64,000 bases of DNA from Lepidonotus clava (lineage: Eukaryota; Annelida; Polychaeta; Phyllodocida; Polynoidae), in contig OW387133.1 in assembly GCA_936440205.1 (NCBI GenBank), positions 50,370,374 through 50,434,373 on the forward strand, read 5' to 3'. Position 1 is the first letter of the stretch, and each line of letters begins with the position of its first letter. Below are positions 42,981 through 52,565 of the stretch, piece by piece. The translations under genes were made by a program, and so were the position numbers. The notes beneath the pieces are model-generated. The model was not told the DNA's origin and searched no databases. It worked only from the letters and a program-made list of their open reading frames with translations.

Positions 42981-43620
42981 AGTCAGTTTTGACTTAGTAC
43001 ATACCTGTACAGTTTTTGATTTATACGATTTGGAACACAAGTCAACAAAACTCAACATTTATACAGTATACAGTTGTCTTAACCTTCTAAGAGTAACAAA
43101 TACACAACAAATCCAATTTCAGAACGAGTTAACACAATAAAAGTCAATACGGAGAATTCGGACATCTTGAATGACCGAGCTACGGAGGACAAAATCCAAT
43201 GAATTTCGAACCATTCTTAACTAACACAACATTATTTACAATAGTTACAAGGTTCATGCATATGTCCTGGCAACATTAAGCAGTTTGATTCAGAAAATAT
43301 TACCATCCACGTCGCGCGCCCACCAGTCATGCTTAGTACACGTGTACTTAGCGGGACGCTTGACTGGAGTTCCCCTCCAGGGTTTGACCTCGATTTGATT
43401 CCTCCAGGCGTGAAGCGCCCGGATGGCAAATTTCTGCTTCGAACAAATTTGGCGAGTTTGCGGACTCGACCTGACATTTTGGGCCGAGATAAATTAATTT
43501 TATCGCCTGATTACGTTAGTTGGGGACCTAAACTTTAGTTTAGCGCAGATTTTGTAAGAAATTATACGATGGTTTGATCATGCTAGCCAATTTCAAAATT
43601 TGGATCCCTCGGATCAAAAA

Positions 43621-43653
43621 GGGGTTTCCCAAATTAGCCTCGTTTTGACGTCA
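43621..43653 (+). promoter_or_regulatory. kappaB- and CRE-like sites ahead of the antisense ORF
   Basis: GGGGTTTCCC at 43621-43630 fits the NF-kappaB consensus, and TGACGTCA at 43646-43653 is a perfect cAMP response element. Both lie within 120 bp of the plus-strand ORF start at 43740. Together they would make a plausible inducible promoter for an antisense transcript. There is no TATA box. Confidence 0.4.
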
Positions 43654-43739
43654 TTTTAATCAGTGCCGACGGTCATTTTGCAGAGGTTGGACGCGTTTTA
43701 CTTTGTCTCGCTAAATTTTTATCCCTTTCACGGAGAACA

Positions 43740-44351
43740 ATGGTCAGGATCGCAGTGTTCTGTTCCGACCGGGAGGCCGGTATTCAAGACTACCCCGACC
43801 TGCTTTTACAAGACTCCACCAACTGCTGCGTGACTTATCCCTGTGCCGAGGCGACCACTGCTGAGCTGGCCGGATTTGCCTTTGCGCACCATGTCTTACA
43901 TCCGGAAGACATTTTGGTGGTAGTGGTCAACCTCCTGGATGTACTTACATGGGACCACGAACTAGCCCTGTTTATTCCCCTTTTCATTCGTCCCGAGGAG
44001 GCCGTCAAATTCTACTCTGAACTTTTCAACCGAGCATTTTTAAATATACAATCTCATCCGATCCCATCCACTTTTATTTTAGCAACGCCTTCTGGATTTG
44101 ATGCCCGCCGCTGGGATCTCACCGACAGCGACGGGTCACTCCAGAAGTGGGTGAAGCGACTTGCTCTGAAGATCGGTCGAGAAGTCAAACGAGCAAATGA
44201 TTGGTACGGTGTGCCTACCATCTACACCGGGCAAGCTCCTCACCTTACACGATCTGTGGCAGACGGACAGATGACCATTAACGATTTTAGGGAGTTGGTG
44301 GACGGCTATATGCCGTCCGCCCGTGTCCTTGTCGGTGGGCCCGGGCACTAG
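43740..44351 (+). CDS. Antisense accessory ORF, SGNH-hydrolase-like (tentative)
   Basis: A 203-residue ORF on the strand opposite gag, pol and env, with a good Kozak context (AACAATGG). The pattern EATTAELAGF followed by DILVVVVNLLDVLT resembles the block around the GxND motif of SGNH/GDSL-type hydrolase ORFs known from some retroelements. TFILATP and YGVPTIYTG fit later strands of such a fold. The classical GDS nucleophile motif and the terminal D-x-x-H are not evident, so it may be non-catalytic or a different family. It has no signal peptide or membrane span. It is the only long plus-strand ORF in the 6-kb tail. Confidence 0.5.
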   Translation: MVRIAVFCSDREAGIQDYPDLLLQDSTNCCVTYPCAEATTAELAGFAFAHHVLHPEDILVVVVNLLDVLTWDHELALFIPLFIRPEEAVKFYSELFNRAFLNIQSHPIPSTFILATPSGFDARRWDLTDSDGSLQKWVKRLALKIGREVKRANDWYGVPTIYTGQAPHLTRSVADGQMTINDFRELVDGYMPSARVLVGGPGH

Positions 44352-44662
44352 GCCGCGTGATTGCCCGCCTGCCTTTAGCCCCCCGCTAGACCGTCGGCAC
44401 TCCCCCTGTACATAGTGATTTTTCTTAATTCTGTTGGAGTGATTCCCGCCCAGTGATTTTTTTTCAATCAATTCCCGGACAGTACTCAGGATACCACAGA
44501 CATTATTTATCCAGGAGGCTTCGGCCGGATTGTTTACTAGGAACCACAGAGCCGTAGGACTTCTCGGACTGTTCGCACGGGACTTGTTGTCTTCTTCGCC
44601 CGTTGCCGGGTCGTCGTCCCCCTCGTAGAGCCGACCTCTCAACCCGACCGCTCCGAGACCAG

Positions 44663-45967
44663 GTAAGCCTAACCTTCCTTCTTGACTGTTCTTGGCACGT
44701 TAGGTAGGCTACTAACCCGTAGATTTTAAGGAGATTGTTGGTCAGGAATTTGTCAGCAGTTTTTTCAGCTCGCCTTCACGTGGTTGAATTCCGGAAGCTG
44801 ACGTCACTCCCGGAACTAGAAACTGTATTTCGCTGGTGATTTTTGTAACGGGTAGCGTGGGCGGCCACCTGGTGTTTACTTTTGGTTCCAAGATGGTGGA
44901 CGCGGGCTGAAAACTAGGACCTTGTGTACTAAACTTATTATCTTTTCCAGGTCCTGTGGTTATTGATGCTAATATGAACGGCATAAGGTGGTAGTATTGG
45001 GCACTGAGAGACGTCAGGCTATATGTTTTTTAGTAGGAGGAGTTGTATTAGGCGAACATGATCAAGCGTTTTATCGCGCGTGTGGTTGGGCGATAATAGG
45101 AGGTTTTTCTGACTAGAGGTTTGTTGACATTACCGATTCAAGCAGGCTCTCAATGTGTGGGTAGACTGTGCCGCGTTGGCCTTAGAGTGTTATTTTATTA
45201 CTATTAACTACTAGTTGACCGACACTGCACCAATGGAGTTGTGTGGATGACCAGGGATTCCGGTCTGGGTTGTACAGCACTAGATTTGCTGTGACAGAAT
45301 TCTTTGTTTTGACGTTCCCCGTACAAGGTAATGGAAACACTCTATTTGGTGACTATAAAGCGTAAGCGCTTCATGTGGTCACCCCAGGTAGAGTCGTCCG
45401 ACTGACCGTCGGCGACTCCGTGGTAAGTTTTGAGGAACTGCAGGTGACCAGGTACTTTGGTCCAGACTGCACAGCTTTAGATTGGCTGTGGCAGAATTCT
45501 TTGATGAGTTGTTACCTTTATAAGGCAATGAAAACCTTGAAGGCGACGCCACAAGGTGTGAGCGCTTCATGGGGATCCCTCCAGGTGAAGTTATTTAGTC
45601 TCCTGTAAGGATCCCGTGGTAAGTTCTGGGTCTGTAGCAAAGGCTACAGGCTCCAGTTAGGATTTAGTTTCACGCAATGGACTGATGCGTCCCAGAAGAC
45701 TTCGTCAGTGCCATGGTGTTAGAATAAGTTCGATAGTTAGTATTACTGTGCAGTGTCGTTCAGATGGGGAGATAAGAATGATGATAGGAGTTGAGTCTAT
45801 TGCAGTTTATTTAAGAGGCTACTTTGGTTTTCTAAGAGCCAATACCTGAACGGTATATCCCATTGTCATTCTGACTACCTCATATTTATGTCCATTGTGT
45901 TAGAATAATTTACCAACACACTTCAATGGTTAATATTAAGATAAAACCCCTTCCCTCCTTTTGTTAG
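44663..45967 (+). other. Putative antisense intron
   Basis: The donor CAG|GTAAGC at 44663 and the acceptor TTGTTAG at 45966-45967 both match strong consensus on the plus strand and would remove 1.3 kb downstream of the antisense ORF stop. This is inference from motifs alone. Confidence 0.35.
45240..45640. repeat. About 197-bp imperfect tandem duplication
   Basis: Two related units share GACCAGG, ACAGCACTAGATTTGCTGTG / ACAGCTTTAGATTGGCTGTG, CAGAATTCTTTG, GAGCGCTTCATG-type and CCGTGGTAAGTT motifs in the same order. They differ substantially, so the duplication is old relative to the LTRs. Confidence 0.6.
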
Positions 45968-46864
45968 TCACGGGTGGTAGCTCGGCGTCCAACCCCTATA
46001 TTCACTCTGGGTTTGAATACCGAGTTCCACTGTTATACTGGGTAGTTGGCGCCCTCCTATCGCAACAGGCAGGTGCGCCCCTAACACCAAACAGTTCCAT
46101 AAATAGATATTATACATATTTTAACAGTAATAATTCACCGTCTTATTTTGTACAACACACTACATGGGGAAAACAGACATGAAGAATTGTGGGGTAGTTT
46201 TCATTCCGTAAACGTATAAGTGTCATGAAAGACATTAAATATTAACTGTACAAAGGAGGTTGAGATTATTCGTTACTCGTTAGTTATCACCAGAGGATCG
46301 GGTCTCAGATTCAGGTCCATTTCTGATCTGGTTACCGGTCCTCATTAGTTACACGTGGGTTGTCGGTACCCCCCATCCATAGAACCAGAATGGGCAGCAC
46401 CGAGTTTCCCATTGTTATAATCGGGAGCAGACTGCATATTATTATTTTTTTTTTTTTTTAATATGCAGCCTACACCCCCTTTAAATTATAGAGATGTGTA
46501 AATGCATCTCTTCAGATCACTCACTTCCAGACAGCACCTAGTAAGTCGGGCTTTTACCGAAGTACAGTACAAGGTTAAACCCGTCCTTTGTTCAGGTCTA
46601 TGCCCGTTTTTCTTGTGGAGAGTCAAGACTCCTCCTGAAAAGACTCCGCCCCCAGCCTATCCTAACTATGCGCACGCGGGGCAGGAATATATATTAGTGT
46701 TATAGACAGCTTTAGTAATTTGATTCTTTCCTAATAGAATGGGTAGACTATTAGCTACGGGTTTTTCAACTAAGTTTTTGCAGCCGTTCGTTAGGGAATT
46801 AGTAGACCGTGTCCCCCCTCTTCAGCTCAACTGTTGAGCGGAGACCCGGTTACTTTTAGCGCCA

Positions 46865-46932
46865 CGACGGCGGTCAAGACTAGTATTTCATTCGTTTTTT
46901 TTTTTTTTTTTTTTTCTCTCGACGGCGGTCAG
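46865..46932. repeat. Paired direct repeats around a 21-base T run
   Basis: CGACGGCGGTCA at 46865 and TCGACGGCGGTCAG at 46919 flank a short spacer with 21 T residues (46895-46915). On the sense (minus) strand this is the longest purine run in the tail, GAGAG followed by A21. The same 14-mer lies beside the 3' LTR. Confidence 0.7.
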
Positions 46933-47174
46933 CTCTGAAGCCGCACGTCTTCTTTATTAATTTTGATTATTTCTAATTTACCCGGGTCGAAACTTGACTT
47001 CTTGCCGTTTTGCCTCAGTCCCGGTTAAAACTGGTCTAAACATGGCCTAAATAACTTAGTCTTGTACCTTTGGGCAGTTGTTTGTCATTTTTCGCATTTC
47101 GCTGGATCCTGATTTACAGTAAAATCAAAGGACCCAACGACTAGGATATGTTGTGACTCGGTGATCATTACACA

Positions 47175-47300
47175 TAGCCAAGACGATGAGACTACACATT
47201 TTGTACAGCGCCTCGTCTCATCATCCTGTGGGTTTTAGCTAAAACTCCCCCCCACAGGGAGAAGGCACTTTTTCACAGGTGAAAGTCGCCTTTATGAAGA
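47175..47300. other. Cluster of three stem-loops
   Basis: Consecutive inverted repeats: GATGAGAC with GTCTCATC; CCTGTGGG with CCCACAGG around the palindrome TTTTAGCTAAAA; and AAGGCACTTTTTCAC with GTGAAAGTCGCCTT. Each has at least eight paired bases. The density suggests a structured RNA on one or both strands. Confidence 0.5.
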
Positions 47301-48122
47301 AGGGAGTTAGCACCCTGTGAATGTCACCAGTTCACCGCATTTTCCCGTAACTTCTTTTTCCTTGTGACCTCCGTTATACTTTCTGAATGTAGCACGCCTT
47401 GGCAGGAGTTGTACACATCCTTGCCCGTTGTAGCGTGCCTGTACCAGAAGCAAACGAGCCACGTATAAGGTACTCTCGTGCGCTGTCACGGAGCGTTCCC
47501 CCTTTGAATGTTACTAAATATTCTTCGTTCTTATGCTCTTACTACAACTTGCCCAGAATTCCCTGAGGAAGGGCTCTTAGTTAAATAAATATTGGGCTGC
47601 TTTATATATTAGTTTTTGGGTAATTTTCTTTCTATTCGTCGATTTTTTTTGTGATGAAGGGACCGCTGTCAGGAGCCAACCCACCCGGGGCATAATGACT
47701 GCCATGGTCGGGCGTCCACCCCAGTGCCCTTCGCAGCGTCAGTGACGCGTAACCCCAACGTCCTGCCTCCTGTCAGGCACCACTGACACCAGGCATGTGG
47801 GCAGGCTCCTGCTGCCTGTGCAGCCCCTCCATCTTTGAGAAGGATATATATATGTAGGCATGCTAAAGAATAGGCAGTGGCGTTCCCCAAGTGACTCCTG
47901 TACTGCAGCCCGATCCTAGCGGTAACAACAGCACAGGGGTCAGGTATAGATGGTACTTGCTTGGGGAAGTTCACTTCGCTCGTTGGGAGCATTGGTCCCG
48001 TTGAGCGCACATAGGTTTTGTATAGAATTTTGAGTATCTTTTAAATGCTAAAATTTCGCGACACTAGGATCGGTTCCGAATGGTTCCCTACTTTAAAAGA
48101 GTTGCAGAATCAATAACAATAA

Positions 48123-48424
48123 AGCCCGTATTCCACACACCGAAAGTGAGCGGCGCCGATAATGACCCTCACCATGGAAACGTTCCATACCGGCAGCCCA
48201 CACTTTCGGTCCAATTTCGGCCGCCGATTACGCAATTTCGGTGGCCGAAAATGCGTCCTCGGCGGCCGAAAGTGCGTTATCGGCGGCCGGTCTATAATCG
48301 GCCGTAAAAATTTACCAACATGTTCGTAAATTTTATCGGTAGGGTCACCGAATATGTGCCGGTAGTGGCGAAAGTGTATCGGCGTCAAATCGGCGCCGCA
48401 CAATCGGTATGTGGAATACGGCCT
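48123..48424. mobile_element. Harbinger-like MITE within the element tail
   Basis: Inverted termini AGCCCGTATTCCACA at the left and TGTGGAATACGGCCT at the right extend for about 35 bp, through GGCGCCGAT on both sides. TAA flanks both ends (48120-48122 and 48425-48427), the 3-bp target type of PIF/Harbinger. The 302-bp interior is made of repeated CGGCGGCCGAAA units and codes for nothing. Confidence 0.75.
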
Positions 48425-48710
48425 TAAGAGTGTTGAGCTAGGCTACCGGGCATGGGACACTCAACTTGAGAGAAATTTAGATAACCCATGGGTCCATAGA
48501 GAGACGGTTGGACCAGCCTACCCGACCCAGGTTTCCCTGGTTGGTGAATCATTATTGACCAGGTTAGTCAACAGAACCTTACCTACCCAAACAGGCAGAG
48601 CCCAGCGAATTCCCTGTAACATTTCAGTTTTAGTACTCGTACCATTGTATTATTAATTCACCAATTTTACCTGTACAGCACTAGGTCAGGCCTTAACACT
48701 TGTTACATTG

Positions 48711-51476
48711 TCATATGATAACTTCATAAACTGTTCCTGAATCCTTTCCGGATGTCCCTGGTCTTACTGTCTTTCGGGCAGACCCCGGTCCGGTCGCTGT
48801 AGAGGTGGGCGTGGTCGATCTAGGAGGAGCGTTAGGCATTGTTCCATGTCCCATCACTGGTTGAGGCCAGTCCGCTCCGACATCGGACCAGCCTGCGTCG
48901 ATGAGGCGAGGTACTCCCATGGGTACAGGAGTGGCTAGCCCCGAGGAGTATCTCAGGAGTCTGGCCCTGGTATTGTACTTTAAGTTACTCATCATTAGTC
49001 GGGCTAGTTTTTTAGACACCCTCAGGGTATCCGGTAGTGGTACCTTAGATGGGTGTTGTCCAGGTCTTGTCGCCGCTCCCATCAGCTGTGCCCCCCAGGT
49101 AACTGTCAGGGTGTACTTCAGGCACAGTTGGGTCACCAGTAGATCCTTAATAAGCACATAACCTTCCGTGTAGGTGTGGTCAGAAGGCATGGCCAGTTCT
49201 CCCAGAAAGATTGTCTCTATCATATGTGGGTTGGCAAACTGTACATACAGTCCATCTACAGTTTTCCGCCTGATGTACCTCCACTTTCGCCACACGAGAA
49301 CCACTATGGCGATGACCAGTACCGCCAATAATATAGCGAGCACAGCCACCGCAGTGGGGTTGGCGGTTGTGTTCGGGCATCCAGTCAGTTCCTTCTCGTG
49401 GCGTAGCAGCTCCTCCGTGTCCGCCGTCTCCAAGGCCATGGCTCGTGGTAGAGTCATAGCCAGTCCGGCTAGGGCAGCCTTGCCCTGGTGCCTCCGCCAG
49501 CATTTCCAGAGAATACACCCAATAATGGTCACTGCTACCACTATACAGAAGATTGTGAGGAGGCCAAAGCCGCCCCCAAAGTTACCTATAGAAAACCATG
49601 GGGCGTTTTTGTCCACTTCGTAGCGGTCAGTCGCTTTCTTGATGCCTTTAGCCAAGTCTTTCCGGTGTTTTTGGATCCGCTTGGCCAGAGAGGTTACAGG
49701 TATTCTGACCTTTAGGCTTTCCTCAATTTCCAGTAGCTCTTTCCTAATCGTTTCAGGGATAGGATCTGATTCTAACATAGTGGGTTCATTCTCGGGCCTC
49801 GTGAAATTAGTGTTCCATCCTTTCACACGACTCGCCGCTTCCAACAGGTCGTTATGTGGATACACGACCGTGGTGATCCTGGTGTGTCGGTCACAGTTCC
49901 GTAAACTATACGGTATCCATGATCCCTGTGTTTGGAATGCACAGTCGCATTCCACCTGAACTCGCGCATAGTTTTCTATGTTCACCTCCACCGCGGGTTG
50001 ATTTCTGCAAATCATCTGGCCCCGGGTGTCAGCGCTGACCACAAGCATATCTCCGTCGTCCAGATACACTGCCATTTCTCCAAAGTCTGCTTCCAAAAGA
50101 TAGTCCAGTTCACATTTTTCTTGTATGGCCGTGTCATCGCGTCTCAACAGGGCGGCAGTGCAGGTGTTATCCGTGATCTTTTTCATGTAGGGCAAGTCCT
50201 TACAAAGCGTGATGGTCTGCCCATAACAGCCTGACCAGCTGCCGCTAGCCAGTGGTACGTAGTACTGGCGGGACATGGACATAGCCACACTTTTAGGTAG
50301 ATTAACAATTTGGAGAGCGTCCTTCTTTTGTCGTCCTCTAACTGGGACCGGCACAGGAAAAGTCAGTACCTCGTAGACTCTAAACAAATGTTCGTCGGCC
50401 ACAACCGGTACCCTTACATACACGATCAATTCTTGGGTGGTTTCATCAAATTTAAATGAGGGTTGGCTGTTCTCATAATAGAAGGAGGGGTCTGAAAACG
50501 CCACATGGAACCTGGGATGGATTCCTTTCAGATACCTGTTGACTTCCAGGACCGCTCCGACCATATACTGGCGTGGTACCAAATCCATGGTCAGTTGGCC
50601 CCGTGTCAGGTGTTGCACACCTTTCCTGAACACGCGCGTTTGCTCCACTACCAATTGGAGATACACCATTTCTCCTAGTTTGTCTTCCAGAGCTACGGGT
50701 ATCATGTTCAGGTACAGTTCCATCCAGTCCACCTTATGTTGGACGAGTTTCATTCTTCGGCGAGTGGTATTATGCGCCTTATTTAGTGACCTTAAATTAT
50801 CCAGTAGACCTATCACGACGTGGTTAACCCTTTCTACGGCCTCGTCGTGTTTCTCGTTCATTAGTGCCAGGTCTTCGATCATCTGGTCGGAGGACTCTTG
50901 TAACACTTTAATTAGTTCCCTGTTATACTTGACATCAGCTGAAAGCCCCTTATTCCATGAGGTTGGAATAGGAAATGTCGGCCATCCTGGATCGTCCAGC
51001 ATGATGGGGAGTTTCTTCATTCTTTTGACCCTTCCGCCTGAATCTGATTCTGACCCTTGATTTTGAGGTCGCTGTTGGTTGTTTTTAATTAGCGAGCTTA
51101 AGGTTTCATTGAGAATTTCCCTATACCGACCTTTGAGCGCCTGCGATGTCTGATCCATCCAATTCACCAGCGACCTGACATGGTAACAGGCTCGGTCGAG
51201 AGCGTCTCCTCCTTTTAGGTACCGATGACAGACCTGGCCAAAGGTAGCCTTAATGAAGGAGCGCCTTTGGGGAATAGTGATCAGAAAACCTTGTCGGACG
51301 TGGGTAATATCTGCGGTGGACATTAATTTCCCTGGTTTCAGTACCACCCCATATTGTTCCAAGGCTATAACTTCAGCATTAGGGGCTAGCCCTTCACGTG
51401 GGCTAGAGTAATTTCGCAACCCCTTAATGCCTCCTATCATGGCAAAAACGAACAGCACCGACCACTTCATTGTCAT
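48711..51476 (-). CDS. env-like glycoprotein of the giant element
   Basis: 921 residues. A signal peptide (about 1-19) starts MTMKWSVLFVFAMIGG. A furin-type site RVKR lies at 149-152. A long heptad-rich coiled-coil-like region follows at about 175-250, then a Cys-containing ectodomain (GCYGQTITLC, QVECDCAF). Two strongly hydrophobic spans follow, near 636-660 (LLTIFCIVVAVTIIGCILW) and 705-730 (AVAVLAILLAVLVIAIVVLVW), and then a 190-residue hydrophilic tail. The layout is that of a class I fusion protein and broadly resembles the F-like envelopes of baculoviruses and errantiviruses, but I cannot confirm that family. It would normally be made from a spliced RNA. The second membrane span and long tail are unusual. 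Confidence 0.75.
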   Translation of the reverse strand: MTMKWSVLFVFAMIGGIKGLRNYSSPREGLAPNAEVIALEQYGVVLKPGKLMSTADITHVRQGFLITIPQRRSFIKATFGQVCHRYLKGGDALDRACYHVRSLVNWMDQTSQALKGRYREILNETLSSLIKNNQQRPQNQGSESDSGGRVKRMKKLPIMLDDPGWPTFPIPTSWNKGLSADVKYNRELIKVLQESSDQMIEDLALMNEKHDEAVERVNHVVIGLLDNLRSLNKAHNTTRRRMKLVQHKVDWMELYLNMIPVALEDKLGEMVYLQLVVEQTRVFRKGVQHLTRGQLTMDLVPRQYMVGAVLEVNRYLKGIHPRFHVAFSDPSFYYENSQPSFKFDETTQELIVYVRVPVVADEHLFRVYEVLTFPVPVPVRGRQKKDALQIVNLPKSVAMSMSRQYYVPLASGSWSGCYGQTITLCKDLPYMKKITDNTCTAALLRRDDTAIQEKCELDYLLEADFGEMAVYLDDGDMLVVSADTRGQMICRNQPAVEVNIENYARVQVECDCAFQTQGSWIPYSLRNCDRHTRITTVVYPHNDLLEAASRVKGWNTNFTRPENEPTMLESDPIPETIRKELLEIEESLKVRIPVTSLAKRIQKHRKDLAKGIKKATDRYEVDKNAPWFSIGNFGGGFGLLTIFCIVVAVTIIGCILWKCWRRHQGKAALAGLAMTLPRAMALETADTEELLRHEKELTGCPNTTANPTAVAVLAILLAVLVIAIVVLVWRKWRYIRRKTVDGLYVQFANPHMIETIFLGELAMPSDHTYTEGYVLIKDLLVTQLCLKYTLTVTWGAQLMGAATRPGQHPSKVPLPDTLRVSKKLARLMMSNLKYNTRARLLRYSSGLATPVPMGVPRLIDAGWSDVGADWPQPVMGHGTMPNAPPRSTTPTSTATGPGSARKTVRPGTSGKDSGTVYEVII

Positions 51477-51712
51477 TGGTTTTAGCGCTAGTCCGTGAGA
51501 GTCAAGTTTATAGTTTATCTAAAACATGTTCACAACAAAGTTACCTTCACTCTTCTGCGCACCACTATCATCCATGCGCCGAAGTATGCCCTCCTCTCGG
51601 GCCCCCTGGTCCATTTAGTTTGGGACATGCTCATAGAGGTTTTGCCCATTGTCATTCACCACTCGCCTGATGATTCCGCTCTCGTCCTTGGTGACCGTGA
51701 TCCTCAAGCCTC
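51477..51712 (-). other. Overlapping frames before env
   Basis: This segment carries the end of a second minus-strand frame (51615-52184) encoding a 189-residue Arg-rich peptide (RRGRHQ, then RRRSRIK near the N-terminus), which ends about 140 bp before the env start. Nothing else is evident. Confidence 0.4.
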
Positions 51713-52438
51713 TCATACGTTCGCAGGACGAGGGGCGCATTGCTCTGAGGGGTCTTGGCCTAGTAGGTTCCAGTCCGAAACGGCCCCCGTTGGGTCGTAC
51801 GACGGTTGGCTCGAGGGGTACGGGTGCGGCACCTGCGGTGGGTTTGTCGTTGGGAGTGGGCTCGGCCACAGTGGACCCCCCGGCTGGCTGGTTGGCGTCC
51901 ACTGCTGCTGGTTCCATAGCAGTGGTGAGGGATTGGCGTTGCAGCTCGTCGTCAAGCTGCTCAAGTCTAAACAAGCGGGGTCCGTGGGTTGCAAGTGGTG
52001 GAGGAGGGGAGCTTCCCCTGGCCCGTTCCCCACCGGTGGGGTTGGCGCGTGTTGGTCGGGTGCTACCTCCACTTTTAATCCTGGAGCGGCGACGGTTAGC
52101 TGTTCCCCTCCCGTTCGCCTTTCCAGAGTGGGCAGAGGTCGGCCGCCTCGCGTTGTTCGCTGTCTGGTGCCTTCCCCGACGCATTTAGAGTTTTGGGTGG
52201 CCCTTTGGATGAAAGGAGCAACCTGAGTTTTAACCCCAGCTAACTGTTTGTTTGATTTTGGCACATCCAGTCCCACTGTCCTTCTAATTTCGTCAACAGT
52301 CTCAAATAGTTGGAACAGTGGTTGCGTAAGGTCCCAGAACCATCCGGCCTGAATCTGCACAGGTCTGGTGGCCGCTTCCCCCTTCTGAGCTGGCTTGGCC
52401 AACGCAGTTAGCCTTGGCTCGGGCTCCGAGTCACTCAC
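51713..52438 (-). CDS. Accessory ORF between pol and env (no clear start codon)
   Basis: About 241 residues on the minus strand, Pro/Gln-rich (PQVPHPYPSSQPSYDPTG), with an acidic beginning (SDSEPEP). The frame stays open upstream to about 52565 without an ATG and there encodes a Lys/Arg-rich segment (KKRQSRRRVLRNDRLRP, KKSAKSIPAKKKAA). A GAG|GTGAGT donor-like motif lies at 52438. A second minus frame (52184-51615) and a plus frame (51495-52226) overlap it. Which frame is used is unclear. An RNA-binding or regulatory accessory protein is a guess from composition only. Confidence 0.4.
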   Translation of the reverse strand: MSDSEPEPRLTALAKPAQKGEAATRPVQIQAGWFWDLTQPLFQLFETVDEIRRTVGLDVPKSNKQLAGVKTQVAPFIQRATQNSKCVGEGTRQRTTRGGRPLPTLERRTGGEQLTVAAPGLKVEVAPDQHAPTPPVGNGPGEAPLLHHLQPTDPACLDLSSLTTSCNANPSPLLWNQQQWTPTSQPGGPLWPSPLPTTNPPQVPHPYPSSQPSYDPTGAVSDWNLLGQDPSEQCAPRPANV

Positions 52439-52565
52439 CTCAGATAAATTGTAAAAGTCTTTATTTGCTGCTTTCTTTTTGGCTGGAATCGATTTAGCGG
52501 ACTTCTTGGCACCGCCTAAGGGTCTGAGCCGGTCGTTTCTTAGTACTCTCCTTCTCGACTGCCTT

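Larger units (their letters stand above)
42526..43739. other. Tail region upstream of the antisense ORF
   Basis: Non-coding in the sense direction. It contains a 69-bp tandem duplication (42841-42980), several TTAGTAC motifs resembling the LTR edge, a short CTGGAG/CTCCAG hairpin near 43364-43381, and the kappaB- and CRE-like sites described separately. Confidence 0.5.
44352..48122. other. Long non-coding tail of the giant element
   Basis: No convincing protein gene. On plus there is a strong splice donor (CAG|GTAAGC at 44663) and an acceptor with a long pyrimidine tract (CCCTCCTTTTGTTAG at 45967). Other contents are a 197-bp imperfect tandem duplication, a T-run hairpin near 46430-46470, a GC box plus TATA-like motif near 46645-46700, a 21-base T run and a cluster of RNA-type hairpins near 47175-47300. 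Confidence 0.5.

Noticed and set aside
46640-46700. A GC box plus TATA-like plus-strand promoter
   Set aside because: Motifs are plausible but no ORF or transcript signal follows, so it is only mentioned in the tail description.
48080-48403. Arg/Pro repeat ORFs on both strands
   Set aside because: They are translations of the CGGCGGCCGAAA repeats of a MITE.
51495-52226. A 243-residue plus-strand ORF opposite the pol-env spacer
   Set aside because: Gly/Trp-rich antisense of a GC-rich coding region, with no promoter or domain. It is mentioned only as part of the multi-frame observation.
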